A stretch of 64,000 bases of DNA, from assembly GCF_963676325.1 (NCBI RefSeq), contig NZ_OY781099.1, positions 3,596,001 to 3,660,000 on the forward strand. The letters are read 5' to 3'. The notes below the pieces were generated by a model. The model saw nothing but the letters and a program-made list of their open reading frames with translations. It searched no databases and had not been told where the DNA came from. The translations under genes and the position numbers were made by a program. This document shows positions 27,286-37,199 of this stretch, one piece after another. Source of the stretch: an uncultured Bacteroides sp. Its GTDB lineage: Bacteria; Bacteroidota; Bacteroidia; Bacteroidales; Bacteroidaceae. How positions within the stretch are numbered: position 1 is the first letter of the stretch; every line of letters begins with the position of its first letter.

Positions 27286-28794
27286 TCATTTAACACGTTT
27301 TCCCCAGACAGTTCTTCCATTCTTATCTAATCCGGTAAAGAGAATTGTCTCTGTCTGGTTTTCCCAATCGTGTGCTGCAAAAGTAACCAAATTATTTATT
27401 TCCTCATTACTTAGAACTATTTTAGTTAGTGATTTAGGAGTCTCAAAGTTCCATGTGCCGCTGTATTTTCCTGTAATATTCTTATCGCTTGTTAGTTTTA
27501 TATGGAAGGAACTATTCTGTTCACTCTTATGCAGCATTCCTTCACCCCAAAGTATCTGACCAGCTTCAAGTTGTCTTTCGTGACCAGGTTCCTGTATACG
27601 AATAACTTCCCATTCACCAACAAGATCTTTTTGCTGAATTTTTCTATCAGAAGTTCCCGTATATCTTTCAGGAGAAACAACCGGCCACCCATCCGGAGTA
27701 AAAAACATCTCTCTTGCATGTAGAACCATCAATAAATTATGAGGAGATAGACGACCTTGATGGAACATAAAATATCGTCCTTCTCCATCGCTGCAGATGC
27801 CACAGTGAGCTGTTCCTGCCCATCCGGCATGATTATCAAAACGGTAAGGAGCTGTTAGTATGGGCAGAATATCTGTTGTATCAGCCATGGCCTTGCCAGC
27901 ATAGTCTGTAAATGGTCCTTCAGGATTATCAGACCGCCCTACCCTTACATTATAAGTTGTCATTAAGGGATCATAAGAAACAAAAAGATAATACTTTTTA
28001 AGTTGAGGATTATATACTATTTCCGGAGCTTCCATATTATCTTTCTTATAATTTGCACGGCGAGCCACCAAGTGTCCTAAATCTCCTGATTTCATTGTTA
28101 CCCCAGTCTCGGGATTTAGCTGAACGCAGTAAATTCCTCCAAAGAAAGAACCATAATGCATCCATGTTTCTCCATTTTCAGGATTGACAATTACAGTAGG
28201 ATCTATTGCGTTCATCGGAGTTTCTCTATTCGTTCTGACCACACACCCTTTTTGTATCCAAGGTCCTTCCGGAGAAGATGATTCTGCCAGCCCAATATAT
28301 GAAGTTTTCTCTCCAAATGCTGATACGCAATAGTACAGCCGATATACATTATTCTGATGTATGATAAAAGGAGCCCAAATATTAGTAGCTCCTTTCCCTC
28401 CTGAGTTACTTCTAACCCAGTCGGTTGCTTGTGATGGAATCTCAGGAAAAGCCCATCCTACAAAAGTCCAGTTAACAAGATCTTTTGACTTGCGGACCTG
28501 AATATACCCCAATGGAACGTTATACTTTTTTGCAGAGTCTTTATTCTCTGCAAAAATAGCATCAGTTGAATACATATAATATGTATCGCCAAACTTCTTA
28601 CAAGCAGGATCATGTACATTGTATGTTCCCCATTTTTTATAATTCTCCATTCCGGAAAAAGGCGTATAGTTATCGGGCCATGGATTTGGGTTAGAAATTA
28701 TTCTTAAAGGAGCAGATGATTTGCATGAAAGCATCACAATCATTGCAAAGATCATTAGGATTATTCTGAATGAACTATTCCGATATATTTTCAT
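27286..28794 (-). CDS. GH43 lipoprotein, probable endo-1,5-alpha-L-arabinanase with C-terminal GH43_C2-type domain
   Basis: 502 residues with a lipoprotein signal (lipobox MLSC, Cys24), so it is probably envelope-anchored. The GH43 propeller spans about 55-390: Asp62 in YNVHDPACKKFG (base), AIDPTVIVNPENGETWMHYG (second Asp) and APEIVYN (acid Glu). The tail from about 395 (DLVGEWEVIRIQEP... SGTWNF... TGLDKNGRTVWGKRV) is the lipocalin-like module of Bacteroides arabinanases. It is the first gene of the minus-strand glycosidase operon, divergent from the regulator. It is a paralogue of the GH43 lipoprotein at 38862-40454, with the same module order. Confidence 0.92.
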   Translation of the reverse strand: MKIYRNSSFRIILMIFAMIVMLSCKSSAPLRIISNPNPWPDNYTPFSGMENYKKWGTYNVHDPACKKFGDTYYMYSTDAIFAENKDSAKKYNVPLGYIQVRKSKDLVNWTFVGWAFPEIPSQATDWVRSNSGGKGATNIWAPFIIHQNNVYRLYYCVSAFGEKTSYIGLAESSSPEGPWIQKGCVVRTNRETPMNAIDPTVIVNPENGETWMHYGSFFGGIYCVQLNPETGVTMKSGDLGHLVARRANYKKDNMEAPEIVYNPQLKKYYLFVSYDPLMTTYNVRVGRSDNPEGPFTDYAGKAMADTTDILPILTAPYRFDNHAGWAGTAHCGICSDGEGRYFMFHQGRLSPHNLLMVLHAREMFFTPDGWPVVSPERYTGTSDRKIQQKDLVGEWEVIRIQEPGHERQLEAGQILWGEGMLHKSEQNSSFHIKLTSDKNITGKYSGTWNFETPKSLTKIVLSNEEINNLVTFAAHDWENQTETILFTGLDKNGRTVWGKRVK

Positions 28795-28834
28795 AATATA
28801 CTTTTAATGGATTTATGGCTAAATTTATATGCAG

Positions 28835-28842
28835 CAAAAATA
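28835..28842 (-). promoter_or_regulatory. -7 box for the GH43-GH51-GH43 operon
   Basis: Reads TATTTTTG on the minus strand, 40 bp upstream of the GH43 ATG and 21 bp from the putative HTCS operator at 28864-28890. Confidence 0.6.
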
Positions 28843-28863
28843 ATGAGCAAAGGATATCTGCAT

Positions 28864-28890
28864 GGTGGACTTATGGTTATATTGAGTGGA
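28864..28890 (-). promoter_or_regulatory. Putative HTCS operator, glycosidase side
   Basis: On the minus strand: TCCACT (28890-28885), 15 bp, TCCACC (28869-28864), 21 bp, then the -7 box. Half-site spacing is 21 bp, as expected for an AraC-type DNA-binding domain. The same arrangement precedes susC. Confidence 0.6.
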
Positions 28891-28950
28891 CAAATTGACT
28901 ATTCCCTATAAAATGGAGGAAATCCATACTATAAGAAAAAAGAGATTGAG

Positions 28951-28958
28951 TATATTTG
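28951..28958 (+). promoter_or_regulatory. -7 box for the HTCS regulator gene
   Basis: TATATTTG, 21 bp upstream of the ATG at 28980. No operator-like TCCACC repeat faces this promoter. Confidence 0.5.
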
Positions 28959-28979
28959 TCGCCTTAAATCGTTTAAAGC

Positions 28980-31900
28980 ATGAAAAATAAAGTCTTATTA
29001 TATACTCTAATCTTACCGATACTGCTCATATATTCTTTTTGTGCTATGGCAGCACCAAAGGATCTTTTAACACGCTATAACTTTACCAACATTACTATGA
29101 ACGATGGTTTGCTCCATAACTTCATTGACGATATATGCAAAGACAAAACAGGATTCTTATGGATATCTACTATGGGAGGAGGGCTATCCAGATATGACGG
29201 ATATGAATTCAAACATTATAATACAACCACCTGGCCGGTTTCTTTAAAAAGTAACTTTATCCGCAAGTCATGTGAAGACAACTTTAACCGTTTGTGGATT
29301 GCTTCAGAAAAAGGAGTAGATATTCTTAATCTTTCAACCCAACAATTGAATTATCTGGCTTATTCAGATAAACATCTATCTAGTATATTAAATCAACCCA
29401 CGTATTCTGTTTTAAAAGATAGTAAAGGAAATATTTGGTTATCAACGGAAAACAGCTTATACAAAATAGAATTTCAACAGAATGGCAGTATAGCAAAAAT
29501 ACACTCATTAGCGCTCAAATTATTATCTTCAGTAAATCCACTGGTGGCATTCAGGGAAATTAATGGGGAGATGTGGATAGGGTATAACGGCAATATATAC
29601 AAAGCATTAACCAATAAAGCCGGACAGCTAATTCTATCAGTTGTTTCTGATAAACTGAGAATAGGAAAAGACATTTATATTACTGTATTATTCGAAAAAG
29701 AGAATGAAGTATGGATTGGTACTGATCATGGACTATTCAGATATAACAAAACAAATGAAACATTAAAACACTACATACACAGTGATGGCAATCAAGCCTC
29801 GCTCTCACAAAACCTTGTTACAGATCTGGCAGAAACGGCCGACCGTCAGCTACTAGTTTCAACATTAAAAGGGCTTAACTTCTATGATCCAATGAATGAT
29901 AGTTTTATGCATGTTGATCAGGATGAAAAAAATATATCTAATAGCATAAATTGCAATTTTATAAACTGTTTACTAACGGATAAGAATCTTATCTGGCTGG
30001 GAACAGAAGCGGGAGGTTTAAACAAAATGATGCTTCGCAAACTGTCCATCCATAGTTATGTTCATAGTAATGATCCTGCCAGCATATCCAAAAACCCTGT
30101 TAATGCTATTTATGAAGATAAGAATGGTGATTTATGGGTAGGAACTGTAGAAGGCGGACTCAATCGTAAGCCTAAAAACAGTGAACAATTTATTCATTAT
30201 ACATCTGCAACCAGTTCTCTTAGTCATAATTCCGTCAGCACCATTACGGCAGATGATTCTAACAAACTTTGGATTGGCACATGGGGAAAAGGAATTAATA
30301 TATTAGATATAAGCAAATCTTCCAGTCCTACATTTCAACATATAAACTCTTTAACCAATCCTGGCTTTTTAATAGATTTTATTGGAACAATTTGCTACGA
30401 TCCAATTAATAAAGGTATGTGGATAGGCAGTTACCGGGGAATATTTTTTTATGATATCAAAGCCAATAAACTATCTTCCCCTTTGCCGGTAAAAGAAACC
30501 AGAAATATTCAAGGAGTAATTGGATCTCTTATTGATAAAAAGAATAAGTTATGGATGGGAACTTCAGAAGGAGTAATGATTATTGACCTGAAATCCTTTG
30601 CAAAGAACCATCTTCACTTCTCTTTCCGTCATATAAAGTGCCCAAATAACAAACAAGATTCTCACTGCGTAGAAAAAATAAGTTGCATTTATGAATCATC
30701 AGACGGAACTCTTTGGTTAGGAAGTAATGGATATGGACTATACAAACTTATTTCACGAGAAAACGATGACTATCAGTTTCAGTCTTTCACAACATCACAA
30801 GGACTTGCCAACAATTGTGTTTTTGGTATTTTAGAAGATGAAAGAGGCATGCTTTGGTTAAGTACCAACAATGGTCTGTCTTGCTACAATCCAAAAACGA
30901 ACCGAATTATGAATTACACAAAAGGTGATGGAATAATCAGCAACCAGTTTTACTGGAATGCTTACTGTAAATCACGTAATAACAAACTTCTTTATTTTGG
31001 AAATATTGATGGACTTACAGCTTTAGAGGGGAATAAAAGACAGACAAGGATTTCTTCTGAAAAAGTTATCCTGACAAAACTAAATGTACAAAATGAAATT
31101 ATTCTTCCCGGTAAAGGTCCTTATCTTGAGAAAGACATATCACTTGCTGATTGTTTGCATCTTCACGAAAGCGACAAATCATTCTCTATTGAATTCGCTG
31201 TTCTCAATTATGAAAACCCGAATGCAATTACATATTCGTACAGATTACTTGGATTTGATGACAATTGGGTAAAGGTTCCTTCCAACAGACGATTCGCAAG
31301 CTATACCAATTTACGTCCCGGAACCTATACACTACAAGTTAAGTGCGATACAGGAGCCGAAGAACAATCTAACAATATTACTGAATTAAAGATTGTTGTT
31401 TCTCCGTTCTTTTACAAAACAGCATGGTTTATCTGTTTAAGTATCTTCTTTATCGCTTTCCTTGTATACAGAATTTATAAATGGCGTATCTATACTTTAA
31501 AAAGCCAGAAAGAATTACTTCATATAAAAGTAGAAGAACGTACCCGCGAATTAGAGGGACAGAAATTATTGCTCGAGAATAAGACTAATGAGCTTTCAAG
31601 ACAAAATGAACTGCTTAAACAACAAAATGAAAAGATAACCCGGCAAAAAGGGCAATTAATAAAAATGTCAAAGAAAGTGCAGGAACTAACTATTGATAAA
31701 CTAGCCTTTTTTACAAATATTACTCATGAATTCCGTACTCCAATTACACTAATAATGGGACCAATAGAAAGAGCACTGAAACTGAGCAGTAATCCACAAG
31801 TAATTGAACAGTTACATTTCGTGGAGCGAAATTCAAGACATCTTCTCTCATTAGTAAACCAATTAATGGATTTCCGTAAAGTAGAATCAGGGAAAATAGA

Positions 31901-33251
31901 TATAGTAAGAACTCCAGGAAATCTGCCTAATTTCATTGATGAACTATTAAAACCATTTGAAGTTTTTGCTTCTGAACGAAGCATCCGCCTGGAAAAGAGG
32001 TATCGCCTGAACGACCCAACTATCATGTTCGATGAGGAGGCTATGACTAAGGTTATTTCTAATCTTCTTTCAAATGCTATTAAATTTACTCCGAACAATG
32101 GAAATGTTACTATCTATATATCTTCATTAAATGATCCTGATACGGCGAACGAAAAATTGTTCATTTCCGTAAAAGATACTGGTACAGGCATAGCAGAGGA
32201 GGACTTATCGAAAATATTCAATCGCTTTTATCAATCAAAGGGACATGTTAAGTTCCCTGTTTATGGACAAAGTGGTACAGGGATAGGTTTATATCTTTGT
32301 AAGCGGATTGTATCTCTGCAGGGAGGAAGAATCCAGGTAAAAAACAATAAAAAACAAGGAGCTGCTTTCCGTGTTCTTTTACCACTACTCCGTAAAGAAA
32401 AGAATGATGATAGACCAGAAATAACAAATGCAGTTACTGTTGTTAATCATGCTAAAGAACAGATCGTTACAAACCTGGGTGGACGTCTCAACATGCTTGT
32501 TGTAGAAGACAATAAAGATATGCGCGATTATATCCGTTCCATTCTTACTGATCATTATAATGTATTTGAAGCAGAAAATGGCTCTGAAGCTCTCACTGTT
32601 CTAAATCTGCAAAATATTGATTTCATCATCAGTGACTTAATGATGCCTGTGATGGATGGTATTGAATTCTCACGAAAAGTAAAAGAGAACTTTGCCATTT
32701 CACACATTCCATTCTTGATGCTTACAGCTAAAACCTCAGTTGAGTCGCGTATTGAAAGTTTTAAAATTGGTGTAGATGAGTATCTGCTTAAACCATTTGA
32801 TGAAGATTTACTATTGGCTCGTATAAACAATATTCTGGAAAACCGTAAACGTTATCAGAAGCAATTCAGTTTCAAGATGGATGTTGATATCCTTAATGTA
32901 GAAGAGGAATCTTGTGACAAGAAATTCCTGGATAAGGCAATGACTGTTATTAAGGAAAACTATAAGAACTCTTATTTCGAGGTAAGTGACTTTATTGAAT
33001 CAATGGGGGTAAGTAAAAGTATACTTAACAAAAAAATGCAAAACCTTACCGGACAATCTGCCGGACAGTTTATCAGAAACTATCGTTTAAATATTGGCCG
33101 AGAGCTGATTCTGAGAAACCGGGTAACAAAGAATATGAATATTTCTGAAATTGCTTATGAAATAGGATTCAATGATCCTAAATACTTTACCAGATGCTTT
33201 ACTAAACACTTTGGGGTAACTCCAAGTTCCTTAATGGATGGTGAGAAATGA
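28980..33251 (+). CDS. Hybrid two-component system regulator (HTCS) of the arabinan locus
   Basis: 1423 residues with all parts of a Bacteroides HTCS on one chain. Signal peptide (1-24); periplasmic two-component propeller repeats (about 35-740, many of the form LWIGT.GGL); Y_Y_Y domain (about 745-815); one transmembrane helix near 820 (AWFICLSIFFIAFLVY); coiled coil; HisKA with phospho-acceptor His916 (ITHEFRTP); HATPase with SNLLSNAIKFTP and DTGTGIAEED; receiver with Asp1219 (ISDLMMPVMDG); and an AraC-type helix-turn-helix pair at the end (ISEIAYEIGFNDPKYFTRCF). It senses a glycan fragment in the periplasm and activates its locus. The flanking genes suggest an arabino-oligosaccharide; in characterised arabinan loci of B. 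thetaiotaomicron an HTCS likewise adjoins a GH43-GH51-GH43 operon. Confidence 0.95.
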   Translation: MKNKVLLYTLILPILLIYSFCAMAAPKDLLTRYNFTNITMNDGLLHNFIDDICKDKTGFLWISTMGGGLSRYDGYEFKHYNTTTWPVSLKSNFIRKSCEDNFNRLWIASEKGVDILNLSTQQLNYLAYSDKHLSSILNQPTYSVLKDSKGNIWLSTENSLYKIEFQQNGSIAKIHSLALKLLSSVNPLVAFREINGEMWIGYNGNIYKALTNKAGQLILSVVSDKLRIGKDIYITVLFEKENEVWIGTDHGLFRYNKTNETLKHYIHSDGNQASLSQNLVTDLAETADRQLLVSTLKGLNFYDPMNDSFMHVDQDEKNISNSINCNFINCLLTDKNLIWLGTEAGGLNKMMLRKLSIHSYVHSNDPASISKNPVNAIYEDKNGDLWVGTVEGGLNRKPKNSEQFIHYTSATSSLSHNSVSTITADDSNKLWIGTWGKGINILDISKSSSPTFQHINSLTNPGFLIDFIGTICYDPINKGMWIGSYRGIFFYDIKANKLSSPLPVKETRNIQGVIGSLIDKKNKLWMGTSEGVMIIDLKSFAKNHLHFSFRHIKCPNNKQDSHCVEKISCIYESSDGTLWLGSNGYGLYKLISRENDDYQFQSFTTSQGLANNCVFGILEDERGMLWLSTNNGLSCYNPKTNRIMNYTKGDGIISNQFYWNAYCKSRNNKLLYFGNIDGLTALEGNKRQTRISSEKVILTKLNVQNEIILPGKGPYLEKDISLADCLHLHESDKSFSIEFAVLNYENPNAITYSYRLLGFDDNWVKVPSNRRFASYTNLRPGTYTLQVKCDTGAEEQSNNITELKIVVSPFFYKTAWFICLSIFFIAFLVYRIYKWRIYTLKSQKELLHIKVEERTRELEGQKLLLENKTNELSRQNELLKQQNEKITRQKGQLIKMSKKVQELTIDKLAFFTNITHEFRTPITLIMGPIERALKLSSNPQVIEQLHFVERNSRHLLSLVNQLMDFRKVESGKIDIVRTPGNLPNFIDELLKPFEVFASERSIRLEKRYRLNDPTIMFDEEAMTKVISNLLSNAIKFTPNNGNVTIYISSLNDPDTANEKLFISVKDTGTGIAEEDLSKIFNRFYQSKGHVKFPVYGQSGTGIGLYLCKRIVSLQGGRIQVKNNKKQGAAFRVLLPLLRKEKNDDRPEITNAVTVVNHAKEQIVTNLGGRLNMLVVEDNKDMRDYIRSILTDHYNVFEAENGSEALTVLNLQNIDFIISDLMMPVMDGIEFSRKVKENFAISHIPFLMLTAKTSVESRIESFKIGVDEYLLKPFDEDLLLARINNILENRKRYQKQFSFKMDVDILNVEEESCDKKFLDKAMTVIKENYKNSYFEVSDFIESMGVSKSILNKKMQNLTGQSAGQFIRNYRLNIGRELILRNRVTKNMNISEIAYEIGFNDPKYFTRCFTKHFGVTPSSLMDGEK

Positions 33252-33276
33252 TAATATTTCCTCGGGAGAGAAACAA

Positions 33277-33309
33277 AATGATTCATCAAGAATTCCTTGG
33301 TGAATCATT
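33277..33309 (+). terminator. Terminator after the HTCS gene
   Basis: A 14-bp stem with one G-U (33277-33290 with 33296-33309) and a 5-nt loop, 26 bp past the stop. The T run is short. Confidence 0.65.
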
Positions 33310-33700
33310 TAAAAAAGAACCTGATTAAACTAGTGATATAACCTGTTTAATCCTAAATAACAAAAGGTAAAAACTAATGAAATACTTATATAGATTAACA
33401 GAAAGTTATTTGTTAACAAATCTATATTAAGCGCAGAAAAAAGAGTCTTTCTGCACTCCAAAACACTCCATGAGCATAAATTACGCAAATTAAAGTACTG
33501 ACAAACAAGCCTAAAACACTTTTTAACTCATTTATCTGCTCAAAATTTAATATTATTCTAGTTGTTTTCCGTCCTACTATTTTATTTTTAGAGATAAACA
33601 TCTGATAATAAGGCGCTGGCAATTTTATACCACCCCGTAAGAATACAAAAAAATGGCATAGTTGCCCGCACACTTGGTTTTCTTGTTTCAGAGAAATCAT
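33310..33700. other. AT-rich spacer with no supported gene
   Basis: Between the HTCS terminator and the susC operator I see no gene or repeat I can support. A 92-codon minus-strand open frame here has no recognisable features or promoter. Confidence 0.5.
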
Positions 33701-33703
33701 TTA

Positions 33704-33748
33704 TCCACCCCTAAAAATCTTTTGTCCACCTAGGTAAATCAATCCACC
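33704..33748 (+). promoter_or_regulatory. Putative HTCS operator upstream of susC
   Basis: TCCACC at 33704, 33725 and 33743. The first two are 21 bp apart and the second ends 20 bp before the -7 box, the same geometry as at 28864-28890. The third copy abuts the -7 box. Confidence 0.65.
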
Positions 33749-33750
33749 TA

Positions 33751-33758
33751 TAACTTTG
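33751..33758 (+). promoter_or_regulatory. -7 box for the susCD operon
   Basis: TAACTTTG. Initiation about 7 bp downstream would give a leader of roughly 235 nt before the susC ATG, which is long for this promoter type. Confidence 0.6.
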
Positions 33759-34001
33759 CGAGCAAACAAACTACAACTCATACTACTTAATATCAAATCA
33801 GATATTCAACTTTCAGGTTTGAGAAAATGAGAATAATAGTTTGAATGCCTTTTTAGCCGAATAGTTAATACAATGATATGAGAATAACCAATCTCATAAA
33901 TAAAAAGAGTTGCCTATGAAATAAAGAACACGTTTGTCTCTCCTTTAGCATAAACCTTACATTAAGCCTCAAATTTATTATTAATTTATAATCTTAATTT
34001 T

Positions 34002-37000
34002 ATGAATTTTAAACTACGAAAAACAAAACTAGGAATAACTTCTGTAGTGTTCCTTTTCTCATTCCTCTCAGCTCCTTTGTATGCTGAGGACGGAATAAAA
34101 ACATCTATTATTAATCCTTCAGACACTAAACCTGCACCTGATAATGCACAGCAGAATGTAGCGAAGAAGAAAAAAATTTCTGGTATCATTCAAAGTGAAA
34201 GCGGAGAACCATTGATTGGTGCCAGCGTAAAAGTAAAAGGAACAAGTGGAGGCACTGTTACCGATATCAATGGTAAATATAATCTGGAAGCAGGCAGCAA
34301 TGATGTACTTGAGGTATCTTACATTGGATATCAACCCCAGATTATTGCAGTGAACAACAAAAGCATCGTGAATGTTAGTCTCAAAGAAAATAGCCAGAGT
34401 CTAAACGAAGTTGTAGTGGTAGGATATGGTACACAGAAGAAATCGGATATTACAGGTTCTGTTGCAGTTGTAAATACTGACGAACTAAAAAAATATGCAA
34501 CCAATGACGTAGCCCAACTCCTGCAAGGACGTGTTGCTGGCGTTCAAGTTACCAGTGATGGCCAACCAGGTGCATCTCCCAGTATCAGAATCAGAGGTTA
34601 TAGTACATTTGGAGATGCTCAACCATTATATGTGATTGATGGAGTTCCTGTTGGAACATCTTCAAGAGACTTTAGCCCTAATGACATTGAATCTATGCAG
34701 GTTTTGAAAGATGCTTCTGCTGGTGCTATTTACGGATCACGAGCAGCCAATGGTGTAATTATTATCACAACAAAATCAGGAAAGAAGAAAACTCCGCTAA
34801 AGGTTAACTATAATGGATATTACGGAGTTGATCAGGTATGGCAAAAAATCCCGGTACTAGGAAGAGAAGATTACCAGACGATTGTTAATGAAGTACGTAC
34901 AAATGCTGGTTTATCAAAACTTCCGGGAAACGATCCTAGTTCTCCATATTATATTGATAATGTAAATACTGATTGGCAGAAAGAGGGATTAAAACTAGGA
35001 ATGAGACAAGATCATAATGTGAATCTTTCGGGAGGTGGAGAACTTACCACTTACAATGTTGCTTTGGATTACACTCAGAATAAAGGAACATTCGAAGGAA
35101 GAGGTCCATCCTATGAACGTTATTCCGCACGTGTTAATTCAACTGCTGAAAAAGGTATCTTTAAATTTGGTGAATCATTCTATTACACTCATTCACACGA
35201 AAACACACTTACATACAACTCAACAATACTAAAGGGTAACCGCCCTCCACTGATTGTTGATATGGTTGAAGCTGTTCCTACACAAAAAGTTTATGATGCC
35301 AATAACCTTGGAGGATATGGGGGCACCGAAGCAGAAATTCATAATGTAATTTCAATGAATGCAATCGGTCTGAACAATATGTTTGAAAATTATGCAGATG
35401 TTGATCGTGTAGTAGCCTCAGGATATGGTGAACTTACCTTCCTGAAGAATGACCATCATAGCTTAAAGTACAAAATTAATCTGAGCTACGACAAAACAAT
35501 AGCACATGATTATTCCTTTATTCCTGCTTTTGATCTGGGGTATTTCTTCAATTCAGCTAATGCGCAAATGAATGAAGGCAACAGGACATATACTACAGGA
35601 CTTGTAGAAAATACATTAAATTACAAGATGAACCTGGGAAAACATTCTTTGGATGTTTTAGCCGGTCAAATGTATCAGAGCGTAGATTTTTATGATGTTA
35701 ATGGTCATACAGAGAATCTTACTGAACCTTATTTCCCGGTTCTGAATAATGGATCAAATAAGTCATCATCAGGTTCAAAAACAAAAAGTATCCTGTCTTC
35801 TTATCTGGGCAGAATTAATTATAACTATAATGACAAATACTTATTAACTGGTACTTTGAGAAGAGATGGTTCTTCCAGATTTGCTCCGTCTAACAGATTT
35901 GGTTATTTCCCTTCTGTTGCTTTAGCCTGGAGACTTACCAATGAAGACTTTGTTAAGTTACCATCATTTATTACTGATGTTAAGCTTCGAGGAAGTTATG
36001 GACAATTAGGTAACCAGAATATCGGAGATTACCTGTATTCATCTTACATCAACTCTAACATGCCTTACAACTTCAATGGTACAAAAGTTACTGGTGGATT
36101 ACAAACTAGTGTAGTTTCTGAATCTATTAAATGGGAAGTAAAAACAACTACTAACATTGGTGCTGATATTAAATTATTTGATGGAAAGGTTGATTTCTCA
36201 GCTGAATATTACAATAGTAAAACTGCCGATTTATTAGTTGGTGTACCTATCCCATTCACAGTTGGATCAGTTAATTTCTCGCCAACTGTAAATGCTGGTA
36301 GTATGAGAAACTCTGGGCTTGAATTTATGGCAGCTTATCATAAAACAAAAGGAGAATTCCGTTTTGACATTTCTGCAAATGTTTCAACTCTTAAAAATAA
36401 AGTTCTTGCTTTAGGTGGAAACAATGAACCCATCTATGGTGTAGGTTCAAAAACAGAAGTAGGCAGTGAGGTTGGACAACATTTTGGTTATGAAGCAGTC
36501 GGCATTTTCCAGACTACCGCCGAAGTAGCCGGACATGCTTTCCAAAGCGCAGCAACAGCACCTGGTGATATTATTTTCAAAGATCAGTTAACTATTGATA
36601 CCAATGGAGATGGAAAGCCGGATAAGGCTGATGGTATAATCAATGCAAATGACCGTGTTTACCTTGGAAGTGCAATACCAAAGTTAAATTATGGATTTAA
36701 TATCTCTATGTATTACAAGAGATGGGATCTTTCTTTATTTGCATCCGGTGCTTCTGGTTATAAAATCAATAGCCGTATGTACAGAGATTTAATGCTAACA
36801 ACAGACTACATTAACCGTCATGAAGATATTCTGAATCGCTGGACTCCTACAAATACCAATACTGATATTCCACGAGTAGTATCTGATGACCCTAATGGCA
36901 ATCAAAGAGATTCAAACAGAAAAGGATGGCTGCAAAGCGGAGATTTCTTAAGAATTAATACCCTCTCCCTGGGATATACCTTACCAGATAATTTCATCAA

Positions 37001-37169
37001 AGGTTTAAATTCAACAAGAGTTTACTTAACGGCTCAGAACCTATATACTTTCCAGGCTTACAAAGGATATAACCCTGATTTTACATCTGGTGTATGGAAT
37101 CCAGGATTTGATGCTGGTTCATATCCAAAACCAAGAACTATTATGATGGGAGTTCAATTGAGTTTTTAA
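34002..37169 (+). CDS. susC: SusC-type TonB-linked outer-membrane transporter
   Basis: 1055 residues. Signal peptide (about 1-28), a carboxypeptidase-regulatory-like domain (about 60-135: SGIIQSESGEPLIGASVKVKG, VTDINGKYNLE), the SusC plug motif LNEVVVVGYGTQKKSDITGSV (around 138-158), a TonB plug to about 260 and a 22-strand barrel ending in MMGVQLSF with terminal Phe. SusC proteins import oligosaccharides bound by their SusD lid using TonB energy. It is first in the susC-susD-GH43 operon. Substrate class is inferred from neighbouring GH43/GH51 enzymes. No SusE/F-like binding protein follows. Confidence 0.96.
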   Translation: MNFKLRKTKLGITSVVFLFSFLSAPLYAEDGIKTSIINPSDTKPAPDNAQQNVAKKKKISGIIQSESGEPLIGASVKVKGTSGGTVTDINGKYNLEAGSNDVLEVSYIGYQPQIIAVNNKSIVNVSLKENSQSLNEVVVVGYGTQKKSDITGSVAVVNTDELKKYATNDVAQLLQGRVAGVQVTSDGQPGASPSIRIRGYSTFGDAQPLYVIDGVPVGTSSRDFSPNDIESMQVLKDASAGAIYGSRAANGVIIITTKSGKKKTPLKVNYNGYYGVDQVWQKIPVLGREDYQTIVNEVRTNAGLSKLPGNDPSSPYYIDNVNTDWQKEGLKLGMRQDHNVNLSGGGELTTYNVALDYTQNKGTFEGRGPSYERYSARVNSTAEKGIFKFGESFYYTHSHENTLTYNSTILKGNRPPLIVDMVEAVPTQKVYDANNLGGYGGTEAEIHNVISMNAIGLNNMFENYADVDRVVASGYGELTFLKNDHHSLKYKINLSYDKTIAHDYSFIPAFDLGYFFNSANAQMNEGNRTYTTGLVENTLNYKMNLGKHSLDVLAGQMYQSVDFYDVNGHTENLTEPYFPVLNNGSNKSSSGSKTKSILSSYLGRINYNYNDKYLLTGTLRRDGSSRFAPSNRFGYFPSVALAWRLTNEDFVKLPSFITDVKLRGSYGQLGNQNIGDYLYSSYINSNMPYNFNGTKVTGGLQTSVVSESIKWEVKTTTNIGADIKLFDGKVDFSAEYYNSKTADLLVGVPIPFTVGSVNFSPTVNAGSMRNSGLEFMAAYHKTKGEFRFDISANVSTLKNKVLALGGNNEPIYGVGSKTEVGSEVGQHFGYEAVGIFQTTAEVAGHAFQSAATAPGDIIFKDQLTIDTNGDGKPDKADGIINANDRVYLGSAIPKLNYGFNISMYYKRWDLSLFASGASGYKINSRMYRDLMLTTDYINRHEDILNRWTPTNTNTDIPRVVSDDPNGNQRDSNRKGWLQSGDFLRINTLSLGYTLPDNFIKGLNSTRVYLTAQNLYTFQAYKGYNPDFTSGVWNPGFDAGSYPKPRTIMMGVQLSF

Positions 37170-37199
37170 AATTAGACGTCAACACAAAAAGTATATACA

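Noticed and set aside
33422..33700. 92-codon minus-strand open frame upstream of susC
   Set aside because: No homology recognised, no ribosome-binding site or promoter, biased toward AT-rich codons, and lies in a probable regulatory spacer.
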